From Paratinospora sagittata (lineage: Eukaryota > Streptophyta > Magnoliopsida > Ranunculales > Menispermaceae), in assembly GCA_035771175.1 (NCBI GenBank), contig CM069605.1, positions 23,452,288 to 23,516,287 of the forward strand: a stretch of 64,000 nucleotides of DNA. Reading direction: 5' to 3'. The first letter of the stretch is position 1. Every line of letters begins with the position of its first letter. The notes beneath the pieces are model-generated. The model was not told the DNA's origin and did no database searches. It saw only the letters and a program-made list of their open reading frames with translations. This document shows, piece by piece, positions 53,718 through 63,985 of this stretch. The position numbers were made by a program, and so were the translations under genes.

Positions 53718-54036
53718 GGCTTCTTCTCTTGGAAAACTCTTTGGAAAGCTCAATCTAACTTGCAAAAATCATGTGTGTTGTATTTTTGAAAATCAGAGAA
53801 TGAGTGTTTTATAAAATTAGAAGTTGCAGGTTAAAGAGCAAGAGAGTACAAAACGATTTGAATTCAAAACATTTTTCAATCTAAAGTTGTTTTGGGCATG
53901 GGAATCATCTAGGTGTTAGTAAAAAATATTTCAATAAAGATAACCTTTCAAAACTGTGTAAGGAATAGAAAAATCGAGCAAGCATAAGTGTCCAGATTTT
54001 TCTCGTCAGAAATATCAAATTTTTGTCTCAGACGTG

Positions 54037-54050
54037 GATAGCGCGCTATT
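54037..54050. repeat. Palindromic CpG site 1 of the island (reference unit 48)
   Basis: GATAGCGCGCTATT contains the perfect 12-bp palindrome ATAGCGCGCTAT at 54038-54049. In A-type units it decays to gcgcgttatt, and in G units it loses 2 bp. Confidence 0.9.
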
Positions 54051-54133
54051 GGGTTGTGTACCATGTTCTCTTTTAGTAGGCTATAGCAGGTCGATATACA
54101 CAAACCCGTGAGCTCGAGTTTTTCAGACTTTCT

Positions 54134-54147
54134 GATAGCGTGTTATC
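54134..54147. repeat. Palindromic CpG site 2, decayed form
   Basis: GATAGCGTGTTATC differs from the perfect palindrome GATAGCGCGCTATC by two C to T transitions. The outer GATA/TATC arms remain intact. This form is nearly fixed across the array. Confidence 0.85.
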
Positions 54148-54154
54148 AAGGCCT

Positions 54155-54166
54155 ATAGCGCGCTAT
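54155..54166. repeat. Palindromic CpG site 3, perfect 12 bp
   Basis: ATAGCGCGCTAT lies only 7 bases after site 2. It is the best preserved of the sites; units 12 and 13 have a 2-bp loss here. Confidence 0.9.
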
Positions 54167-54228
54167 TGCCCATCTCACTAAAAATGGAAAGATCACTGCA
54201 ACAGCTTTATAAGGAGTTATCAGAGGGG

Positions 54229-54240
54229 ATAGCGCGCTGT
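54229..54240. repeat. Palindromic CpG site 4
   Basis: ATAGCGCGCTGT here; many units keep the perfect ATAGCGCGCTAT (for example A1 and A2), others read ataacgcgctgt or gcgcagtag. It is the most variable of the sites and a useful subfamily marker. Confidence 0.85.
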
Positions 54241-54285
54241 AGATAATTTTCGAGAAAAACATATGTTTTATTATAGAACCCTATC

Positions 54286-54313
54286 AGCGTGCTATCAACA
54301 CTGATAGTGCGCT
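54286..54313. repeat. Imperfect inverted repeat (sites 5 and 6), potential hairpin
   Basis: Arms AGCGTGCTATCA (54286-54297) and TGATAGTGCGCT (54302-54313) flank the loop ACAC. Ten of 12 pairs are Watson-Crick and the other two are G-T, which would pair as wobbles in RNA. Both arms are degenerate copies of the same palindrome as sites 1-4. It is present in nearly every unit. Confidence 0.85.
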
Positions 54314-54410
54314 AGTGCCTTCTGGAAAATTTTGGCCAATTGCTGGATAGCCTTATTTTTGAAAAATTTATATTTTGACACTTAAGAACCATTCCATTGA
54401 CACAAAACAT

Positions 54411-54470
54411 ATTGATATAAGATTAATAATTTTTAAATAATTTGAATCTCATTGAAATTATGATTAAAAC
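54411..54470. other. Very A+T-rich tract of the monomer
   Basis: This 60-bp stretch is almost only A and T, including aataatttttaaataattt, and follows the C+G-rich island by about 100 bp. C, D, E and A units read tttgaatc where older units read ttcgaatc. I see no defined regulatory site in it. Confidence 0.7.
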
Positions 54471-54664
54471 CTTTCGAACATCATTTTTTCAAAATGAAAT
54501 ACTATATCGAAGTGATTTTGAAGACTTTGCAATTTTCAGAGTTTTAGTGCTGAGATTGATCGAGATTTTACCCTACACACCAAAGATCAAACTAATGCAT
54601 TAGACGTGAGATATGTCATCGTTCTTCGAGCTTGATCTTTTGTAGACTTCGAAACCTATTATTT

Positions 54665-54712
54665 GATGTGTTCTTGATGCAATACAGGTGATGTGTTCGT
54701 TTTTGATGTGTT
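54665..54712. repeat. Triple gatgtgtt direct repeat, deletion-prone site
   Basis: GATGTGTT occurs at 54665-54672, 54690-54697 and 54705-54712, with steps of 25 and 15 bp. Units 1 and 5 lack exactly 25 bp between the first two, and unit 51 lacks exactly 15 bp between the last two. This fits replication slippage or single-strand annealing at short direct repeats. Confidence 0.9.
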
Positions 54713-54854
54713 ATCTTTCCGAGACCACTTCATATACGTACAGTTTAAAACAAAGGATAGCCTCTGGAAATCTAAGCACAAAAGGAATAAAATGAAGAAC
54801 TTGCCGAACAATGACGTTATCATCAAGACAGATTGCAATTTTGATTCAATTCGA

Positions 54855-56001
54855 GGCTTCTTCTCTTGGAAAACTCTTTGGAAAGCTCAATCTAACTTGC
54901 AAAAATCATGTGTGTTGTATTTTTGAAAATCAGAGAATGAGTGTTTTATAAAATTAGAAGTTGCAGGATAAAGAGCAAGAGAGTACAAAACGATTTGAAT
55001 TCAAAACATTTTTCAATCTAAAGTTGTTTTGGGCGTGCGAGACAATGGGAATCATCTAGGTGTTAGTAGAAAATATTTCAATAAAGATAACCTTGCAAAA
55101 TAGTGTAAGGAATAGAAAAATCGAGCAAGCATAAGTGTCCAGAGTTTTCTCGTCAGAAATATCAGATTTTTGTCTCAGACGTGGATAGCGCGTTATTGGG
55201 TTGTGTATCATGTTCTCGTTTAGCAGGCTATAGCAGGTCGATATACACAAACCCGTGAGCTCGAGTTTTTTAGACTTTCCGATAGCGTGTTATCAAGGCC
55301 TATAGCGCGCTATTGCCGATCTCACTAAAAATGGAAAGATCACTGCAACAGCTTTATAAGGAGTTATCAAAGGGAATAGCGCGCTATAGATAATTTTCGA
55401 GAAAAATATATGTTTTATTATAGAACCCTATCAGCGTGCTATCAACACTGATAGTGCGCTAGTGCCTTCTGGAAAATTTTGGCCAATTGCTGGATAGCCT
55501 TATTTTTGAAAAATTTATATTTTGACACTTAAGAACCATTCCATTGACACAAAACATATTGATATAAGATTAATAATTTTTAAATAATTTGAATCTCATT
55601 GAAATTATGATTAAAACCTTTCGAACATCATTTTTTCAAAATGAAATACTATATCGAAGTGATTTTGAAGACTTTGCAATTTTCAGAGTTTTAGTGCTGA
55701 GATTGATCGAGATTTTACCCTACACACCAAAGATCAAACTAATGCATTAGACGTGAGATATGTCATCGTTCTTCGAGCTTGATCTTTTGTAGACTTCGAA
55801 AGCTATTGTTTGATGTGTTCTTGATGCAAAACTGGTGATGTGTTCGTTTTTGATGTGTTATCTTTCCGAGACCACTTCATACACTTACAGTTTAAAACAA
55901 AGGATAGCCTCTGCAAATCTAAGCACAAAAGGAATAAAATGAAGAACTTGCTGAACAATGACGTTATCATCAAGACAGATTGCAATTTTGATTCAATTCG
56001 A
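54855..56001. repeat. Satellite unit 49 (A2, H end), trimer copy 2 position 1
   Basis: 1,147 bp, matching unit 46 at every marker at a distance of 3,431 bp. Confidence 0.95.
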
Positions 56002-57148
56002 GGCTTCTTCTCTTGGAAAACTCTTTGGAAAGCTCAATCTAACTTGCAAAAATCATGTGTGTTGTATTTTTGAAAATCAGAGAATGAGTGTTTTATAAAA
56101 TTAGAAGTTGCAGGATAAAGAGCAAGAGAGTACAAAACGATTTGAATTCAAAACATTTTTCAATCTAAAGTTGTTTTGGGCGTGCGAGACAATGGGAATC
56201 ATCTAGGTGTTAGTAGAAAATATTTCAATAAAGATAACCTTGCAAAATAGTGTAAGGAATAGAAAAATCGAGCAAGCATAAGTGTCCAGAGTTTTCTCGT
56301 CAGAAATATCAGATTTTTGTCTCAGACGTGGATAGCGCGTTATTGGGTTGTGTATCATGTTCTCGTTTAGCAGGCTATAGCAGGTCGATATACACAAACC
56401 CGTGAGCTCGAGTTTTTTAGACTTTCCGATAGCGTGTTATCAAGGCCTATAGCGCGCTATTGCCGATCTCACTAAAAATGGAAAGATCACTGCAACAGCT
56501 TTATAAGGAGTTATCAAAGGGAATAGCGCGCTATAGATAATTTTCGAGAAAAATATATGTTTTATTATAGAACCCTATCAGCGTGCTATCAACACTGATA
56601 GTGCGCTAGTGCCTTCTGGAAAATTTTGGCCAATTGCTGGATAGCCTTATTTTTGAAAAATTTATATTTTGACACTTAAGAACCATTCCATTGACACAAA
56701 ACATATTGATATAAGATTAATAATTTTTAAATAATTTGAATCTCATTGAAATTATGATTAAAACCTTTCGAACATCATTTTTTCAAAATGAAATACTATA
56801 TCGAAGTGATTTTGAAGACTTTGCAATTTTCAGAGTTTTAGTGCTGAGATTGATCGAGATTTTACCCTACACACCAAAGATCAAACTAATGCATTAGACG
56901 TGAGATATGTCATCGTTCTTCGAGCTTGATCTTTTGTAGACTTCGAAAGCTATTGTTTGATGTGTTCTTGATGCAAAACTGGTGATGTGTTCGTTTTTGA
57001 TGTGTTATCTTTCCGAGACCACTTCATACACTTACAGTTTAAAACAAAGGATAGCCTCTGCAAATCTAAGCACAAAAGGAATAAAATGAAGAACTTGCTG
57101 AACAATGACGTTATCATCAAGACAGATTGCAATTTTGATTCAATTCGA
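56002..57148. repeat. Satellite unit 50 (A2, H end), trimer copy 2 position 2
   Basis: 1,147 bp, matching unit 47 at every marker at a distance of 3,431 bp. Confidence 0.95.
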
Positions 57149-58270
57149 GGCTTCTTCTCTTGGAAAACTCTTTGGAAAGCTCAATCTAACTTGCAAAAAT
57201 CATGTGTGTTGTATTTTTGAAAATCAGAGAATGAGTGTTTTATAAAATTAGAAGTTGCAGGTTAAAGAGCAAGAGAGTACAAAACGATTTGAATTCAAAA
57301 CATTTTTCAATCTAAAGTTGTTTTGGGCATGGGAATCATCTAGGTGTTAGTAAAAAATATTTCAATAAAGATAACCTTTCAAAACTGTGTAAGGAATAGA
57401 AAAATCGAGCAAGCATAAGTGTCCAGATTTTTCTCGTCAGAAATATCAAATTTTTGTCTCAGACGTGGATAGCGCGCTATTGGGTTGTGTACCATGTTCT
57501 CTTTTAGTAGGCTATAGCAGGTCGATATACACAAACCCGTGAGCTCGAGTTTTTCAGACTTTCTGATAGCGTGTTATCAAGGCCTATAGCGCGCTATTGC
57601 CCATCTCACTAAAAATGGAAAGATCACTGCAACAGCTTTATAAGGAGTTATCAGAGGGGATAGCGCGCTGTAGATAATTTTCGAGAAAAACATATGTTTT
57701 ATTATAGAACCCTATCAGCGTGCTATCAACACTGATAGTGCGCTAGTGCCTTCTGGAAAATTTTGGCCAATTGCTGGATAGCCTTATTTTTGAAAAATTT
57801 ATATTTTGACACTTAAGAACCATTCCATTGACACAAAACATATTGATATAAGATTAATAATTTTTAAATAATTTGAATCTCATTGAAATTATGATTAAAA
57901 CCTTTCGAACATCATTTTTTCAAAATGAAATACTATATCGAAGTGATTTTGAAGACTTTGCAATTTTCAGAGTTTTAGTGCTGAGATTGATCGAGATTTT
58001 ACCCTACACACCAAAGATCAAACTAATGCATTAGACGTGAGATATGTCATCGTTCTTCGAGCTTGATCTTTTGTAGACTTCGAAACCTATTATTTGATGT
58101 GTTCTTGATGCAATACAGGTGATGTGTTATCTTTCCGAGACCACTTCATATACGTACAGTTTAAAACAAAGGATAGCCTCTGGAAATCTAAGCACAAAAG
58201 GAATAAAATGAAGAACTTGCCGAACAATGACGTTATCATCAAGACAGATTGCAATTTTGATTCAATTCGA
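57149..58270. repeat. Satellite unit 51 (B, Y end, 15-bp deletion), trimer copy 2 position 3
   Basis: 1,122 bp. B unit that has lost 15 bp between two gatgtgtt direct repeats, leaving one copy at 58121-58128. The loss is in frame for the junction frame, which shrinks from 77 to 72 codons. Confidence 0.95.
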
Positions 58271-59417
58271 GGCTTCTTCTCTTGGAAAACTCTTTGGAAA
58301 GCTCAATCTAACTTGCAAAAATCATGTGTGTTGTATTTTTGAAAATCAGAGAATGAGTGTTTTATAAAATTAGAAGTTGCAGGATAAAGAGCAAGAGAGT
58401 ACAAAACGATTTGAATTCAAAACATTTTTCAATCTAAAGTTGTTTTGGGCGTGCGAGACAATGGGAATCATCTAGGTGTTAGTAGAAAATATTTCAATAA
58501 AGATAACCTTGCAAAATAGTGTAAGGAATAGAAAAATCGAGCAAGCATAAGTGTCCAGAGTTTTCTCGTCAGAAATATCAGATTTTTGTCTCAGACGTGG
58601 ATAGCGCGTTATTGGGTTGTGTATCATGTTCTCGTTTAGCAGGCTATAGCAGGTCGATATACACAAACCCGTGAGCTCGAGTTTTTTAGACTTTCCGATA
58701 GCGTGTTATCAAGGCCTATAGCGCGCTATTGCCGATCTCACTAAAAATGGAAAGATCACTGCAACAGCTTTATAAGGAGTTATCAAAGGGAATAGCGCGC
58801 TATAGATAATTTTCGAGAAAAATATATGTTTTATTATAGAACCCTATCAGCGTGCTATCAACACTGATAGTGCGCTAGTGCCTTCTGGAAAATTTTGGCC
58901 AATTGCTGGATAGCCTTATTTTTGAAAAATTTATATTTTGACACTTAAGAACCATTCCATTGACACAAAACATATTGATATAAGATTAATAATTTTTAAA
59001 TAATTTGAATCTCATTGAAATTATGATTAAAACCTTTCGAACATCATTTTTTCAAAATGAAATACTATATCGAAGTGATTTTGAAGACTTTGCAATTTTC
59101 AGAGTTTTAGTGCTGAGATTGATCGAGATTTTACCCTACACACCAAAGATCAAACTAATGCATTAGACGTGAGATATGTCATCGTTCTTCGAGCTTGATC
59201 TTTTGTAGACTTCGAAAGCTATTGTTTGATGTGTTCTTGATGCAAAACTGGTGATGTGTTCGTTTTTGATGTGTTATCTTTCTGAGACCACTTCATACAC
59301 TTACAGTTTAAAACAAAGGAGAGCCTCTGCAAATCTAAGCACAAAAGGAATAAAATGAAGAACTTGCTGAACAATGACGTTATCATCAAGACAGATTGCA
59401 ATTTTGATTCAATTCGA
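58271..59417. repeat. Satellite unit 52 (A2, H end), trimer copy 3 position 1
   Basis: 1,147 bp with A2 markers. The end carries CGA to TGA at 59283-59285 and aaaggagagcc near 59320, so the junction frame is closed. Confidence 0.95.
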
Positions 59418-60564
59418 GGCTTCTTCTCTTGGAAAACTCTTTGGAAAGCTCAATCTAACTTGCAAAAATCATGTGTGTTGTATTTTTGAAAATCAGAGAA
59501 TGAGTGTTTTATAAAATTAGAAGTTGCAGGATAAAGAGCAAGAGAGTACAAAACGATTTGAATTCAAAACATTTTTCAATCTAAAGTTGTTTTGGGCGTG
59601 CGAGACAATGGGAATCATCTAGGTGTTAGTAGAAAATATTTCAATAAAGATAACCTTGCAAAATAGTGTAAGGAATAGAAAAATCGAGCAAGCATAAGTG
59701 TCCAGAGTTTTCTCGTCAGAAATATCAGATTTTTGTCTCAGACGTGGATAGCGCGTTATTGGGTTGTGTATCATGTTCTCGTTTAGCAGGCTATAGCAGG
59801 TCGATATACACAAACCCGTGAGCTCGAGTTTTTTAGACTTTCCGATAGCGTGTTATCAAGGCCTATAGCGCGCTATTGCCGATCTCACTAAAAATGGAAA
59901 GATCACTGCAACAGCTTTATAAGGAGTTATCAAAGGGAATAGCGCGCTATAGATAATTTTCGAGAAAAATATATGTTTTATTATAGAACCCTATCAGCGT
60001 GCTATCAACACTGATAGTGCGCTAGTGCCTTCTGGAAAATTTTGGCCAATTGCTGGATAGCCTTATTTTTGAAAAATTTATATTTTGACACTTAAGAACC
60101 ATTCCATTGACACAAAACATATTGATATAAGATTAATAATTTTTAAATAATTTGAATCTCATTGAAATTATGATTAAAACCTTTCGAACATCATTTTTTC
60201 AAAATGAAATACTATATCGAAGTGATTTTGAAGACTTTGCAATTTTCAGAGTTTTAGTGCTGAGATTGATCGAGATTTTACCCTACACACCAAAGATCAA
60301 ACTAATGCATTAGACGTGAGATATGTCATCGTTCTTCGAGCTTGATCTTTTGTAGACTTCGAAAGCTATTGTTTGATGTGTTCTTGATGCAAAACTGGTG
60401 ATGTGTTCGTTTTTGATGTGTTATCTTTCCGAGACCACTTCATACACTTACAGTTTAAAACAAAGGATAGCCTCTGCAAATCTAAGCACAAAAGGAATAA
60501 AATGAAGAACTTGCTGAACAATGACGTTATCATCAAGACAGATTGCAATTTTGATTCAATTCGA
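59418..60564. repeat. Satellite unit 53 (A2, H end), trimer copy 3 position 2
   Basis: 1,147 bp with all A2 markers and no private changes noticed. Confidence 0.95.
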
Positions 60565-61701
60565 GGCTTCTTCTCTTGGAAAACTCTTTGGAAAGCTCAA
60601 TCTAACTTGCAAAAATCATGTGTGTTGTATTTTTGAAAATCAGAGAATGAGTGTTTTATAAAATTAGAAGTTGCAGGTTAAAGAGCAAGAGAGTACAAAA
60701 CGATTTGAATTCAAAACATTTTTCAATCTAAAGTTGTTTTGGGCATGGGAATCATCTAGGTGTTAGTAAAAAATATTTCAATAAAGATAACCTTTCAAAA
60801 CTGTGTAAGGAATAGAAAAATCGAGCAAGCATAAGTGTCCAGATTTTTCTCGTCAGAAATATCAAATTTTTGTCTCAGACGTGGATAGCGCGCTATTGGG
60901 TTGTGTACCATGTTCTCTTTTAGTAGGCTATAGCAGGTCGATATACACAAACCCGTGAGCTCGAGTTTTTCAGACTTTCTGATAGCGTGTTATCAAGGCC
61001 TATAGCGCGCTATTGCCCATCTCACTAAAAATGGAAAGATCACTGCAACAGCTTTATAAGGAGTTATCAGAGGGGATAGCGCGCTGTAGATAATTTTCGA
61101 GAAAAACATATGTTTTATTATAGAACCCTATCAGCGTGCTATCAACACTGATAGTGCGCTAGTGCCTTCTGGAAAATTTTGGCCAATTGCTGGATAGCCT
61201 TATTTTTGAAAAATTTATATTTTGACACTTAAGAACCATTCCATTGACACAAAACATATTGATATAAGATTAATAATTTTTAAATAATTTGAATCTCATT
61301 GAAATTATGATTAAAACCTTTCGAACATCATTTTTTCAAAATGAAATACTATATCGAAGTGATTTTGAAGACTTTGCAATTTTCAGAGTTTTAGTGCTGA
61401 GATTGATCGAGATTTTACCCTACACACCAAAGATCAAACTAATGCATTAGACGTGAGATATGTCATCGTTCTTCGAGCTTGATCTTTTGTAGACTTCGAA
61501 ACCTATTATTTGATGTGTTCTTGATGCAATACAGGTGATGTGTTCGTTTTTGATGTGTTATCTTTCCGAGACCACTTCATATACGTACAGTTTAAAACAA
61601 AGGATAGCCTCTGGAAATCTAAGCACAAAAGGAATAAAATGAAGAACTTGCCGAACAATGACGTTATCATCAAGACAGATTGCAATTTTGATTCAATTTG
61701 A
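60565..61701. repeat. Satellite unit 54 (B, Y end), trimer copy 3 position 3
   Basis: 1,137 bp with all B markers. CGA to TGA at 61699-61701 closes the junction frame just before the next unit. Confidence 0.95.
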
Positions 61702-62848
61702 GGCTTCTTCTCTTGGAAAACTCTTTGGAAAGCTCAATCTAACTTGCAAAAATCATGTGTGTTGTATTTTTGAAAATCAGAGAATGAGTGTTTTATAAAA
61801 TTAGAAGTTGCAGGATAAAGAGCAAGAGAGTACAAAACGATTTGAATTCAAAACATTTTTCAATCTAAAGTTGTTTTGGGCGTGCGAGACAATGGGAATC
61901 ATCTAGGTGTTAGTAGAAAATATTTCAATAAAGATAACCTTGCAAAATAGTGTAAGGAATAGAAAAATCGAGCAAGCATAAGTGTCCAGAGTTTTCTCGT
62001 CAGAAATATCAGATTTTTGTCTCAGACGTGGATAGCGCGTTATTGGGTTGTGTATCATGTTCTCGTTTAGCAGGCTATAGCAGGTCGATATACACAAACC
62101 CGTGAGCTCGAGTTTTTTAGACTTTCCGATAGCGTGTTATCAAGGCCTATAGCGCGCTATTGCCGATCTCACTAAAAATGGAAAGATCACTGCAACAGCT
62201 TTATAAGGAGTTATCAAAGGGAATAGCGCGCTATAGATAATTTTCGAGAAAAATATATGTTTTATTATAGAACCCTATCAGCGTGCTATCAACACTGATA
62301 GTGCGCTAGTGCCTTCTGGAAAATTTTGGCCAATTGCTGGATAGCCTTATTTTTGAAAAATTTATATTTTGACACTTAAGAACCATTCCATTGACACAAA
62401 ACATATTGATATAAGATTAATAATTTTTAAATAATTTGAATCTCATTGAAATTATGATTAAAACCTTTCGAACATCATTTTTTCAAAATGAAATACTATA
62501 TCGAAGTGATTTTGAAGACTTTGCAATTTTCAGAGTTTTAGTGCTGAGATTGATCGAGATTTTACCCTACACACCAAAGATCAAACTAATGCATTAGACG
62601 TGAGATATGTCATCGTTCTTCGAGCTTGATCTTTTGTAGACTTCGAAAGCTATTGTTTGATGTGTTCTTGATACAAAACTGGTGATGTGTGCGTTTTTGA
62701 TGTGTTATCTTTCCGAGACCACTTCATACACTTACAGTTTAAAACAAAGGATAGCCTCTGCAAATCTAAGCACAAAAGGAATAAAATGAAGAACTTGCTG
62801 AACAATGACGTTATCATCAAGACAGATTGCAATTTTGATTCAATTCGA
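61702..62848. repeat. Satellite unit 55 (A2, H end), 1,147 bp
   Basis: A2 markers with the private changes gatacaaaactgg and gatgtgtgcg at 62671-62692. It is followed directly by a B unit, so the trimer pattern reverts to an A2-B dimer. Confidence 0.95.
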
Positions 62849-63985
62849 GGCTTCTTCTCTTGGAAAACTCTTTGGAAAGCCCAATCTAACTTGCAAAAAT
62901 CATGTGTGTTGTATTTTTGAAAATCAGAGAATGAGTGTTTTATAAAATTAGAAGTTGCAGGTTAAAGAGCAAGAGAGTACAAAACGATTTGAATTCAAAA
63001 CATTTTTCAATCTAAAGTTGTTTTGGGCATGGGAATCATCTAGGTGTTAGTAGAAAATATTTCAATAAAGATAACCTTTCAAAACTGTGTAAGGAATAGA
63101 AAAATCGAGCAAGCATAAGTGTCCAGATTTTTCTCGTCAGAAATATCAAATTTTTGTCTCAGACGTGGATAGCGCGCTATTGGGTTGTGTACCATGTTCT
63201 CTTTTAGTAGGCTATAGCAGGTCGATATACACAAACCCGTGAGCTCGAGTTTTTCAGACTTTCTGATAGCGTGTTATCAAGGCCTATAGCGCGCTATTGC
63301 CCATCTCACTAAAAATGGAAAGATCACTGCAACAGCTTTATAAGGAGTTATCAGAGGGGATAGCGCGCTGTAGATAATTTTCGAGAAAAACATATGTTTT
63401 ATTATAGAACCCTATCAGCGTGCTATCAACACTGATAGTGCGCTAGTGCCTTCTGGAAAATTTTGGCCAATTGCTGGATAGCCTTATTTTTGAAAAATTT
63501 ATATTTTGACACTTAAGAACCATTCCATTGACACAAAACATATTGATATAAGATTAATAATTTTTAAATAATTTGAATCTCATTGAAATTATGATTAAAA
63601 CCTTTCGAACATCATTTTTTCAAAATGAAATACTATATCGAAGTGATTTTGAAGACTTTGCAATTTTCAGAGTTTTAGTGCTGAGATTGATCGAGATTTT
63701 ACCCTACACACCAAAGATCAAACTAATGCATTAGACGTGAGATATGTCATCGTTCTTCGAGCTTGATCTTTTGTAGACTTCGAAACCTATTATTTGATGT
63801 GTTCTTGATGCAATACAGGTGATGTGTTCGTTTTTGATGTGTTATCTTTCCGAGTCCACTTCATATACGTACAGTTTAAAACAAAGGATAGCCTCTGGAA
63901 ATCTAAGCACAAAAGGAATAAAATGAAGAACTTGCCGAACAATGACGTTATCATCAAGACAGATTGCAATTTTGATTCAATTCGA
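62849..63985. repeat. Satellite unit 56 (B, Y end), 1,137 bp
   Basis: B markers, with gcccaatctaac near 62879, agtagaaaat where other B units have agtaaaaaat, and ccgagtccac near 63855. Confidence 0.95.

Larger units (their letters stand above)
53718..54854. repeat. Satellite unit 48 (B, Y end), trimer copy 1 position 3
   Basis: 1,137 bp with all B markers and no private changes noticed. It is used here as the reference unit for the sub-monomer features. Confidence 0.95.
51424..61701. repeat. Higher-order repeat, A2-A2-B trimer, period 3,431 bp, three copies
   Basis: Units 46-48, 49-51 and 52-54 each follow the order A2, A2, B with lengths 1,147 + 1,147 + 1,137 bp. The copies appear identical except for the 15-bp loss in unit 51, two changes at the end of unit 52 and one in unit 54. 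The flanks (units 44-45 and 55-56) have the same monomers as A2-B dimers, so the second A2 was probably added by unequal exchange before the trimer was amplified. Confidence 0.93.

Noticed and set aside
53930..53945. Polyadenylation signals (aataaa in caataaagataacc and ggaataaaatg)
   Set aside because: Expected by chance in A+T-rich sequence; no transcript unit supports them.
54398..54425. Bacterial-type promoter: TTGACA followed by TATAAG-like sequence
   Set aside because: The spacer is about 13 bases, not 16-18, the setting is an A+T-rich satellite, and no gene follows.
54680..54692. Splice acceptor/donor at gcaatacaggtg
   Set aside because: The match to a pyrimidine-AG/GT junction is short, the upstream tract is not pyrimidine-rich, and no exon is supported. 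Several units change it to gcaaaactgg.
1310..62097. 64-65-codon frames in the palindrome-island flank on both strands
   Set aside because: They appear or vanish with 1-bp indels (gaaaatcg versus gaaaaatcg) and with single substitutions such as gcaaaatag, and are antisense to each other. There is no sign of coding constraint.
915..62920. Repeated 60-89-codon open frames on both strands at unit junctions as genes
   Set aside because: They start at GTG or TTG, overlap each other on opposite strands, resemble no family I know, differ by amino-acid-changing substitutions only between the Y and H ends, and are broken in several units. Conservation follows from array homogenisation.
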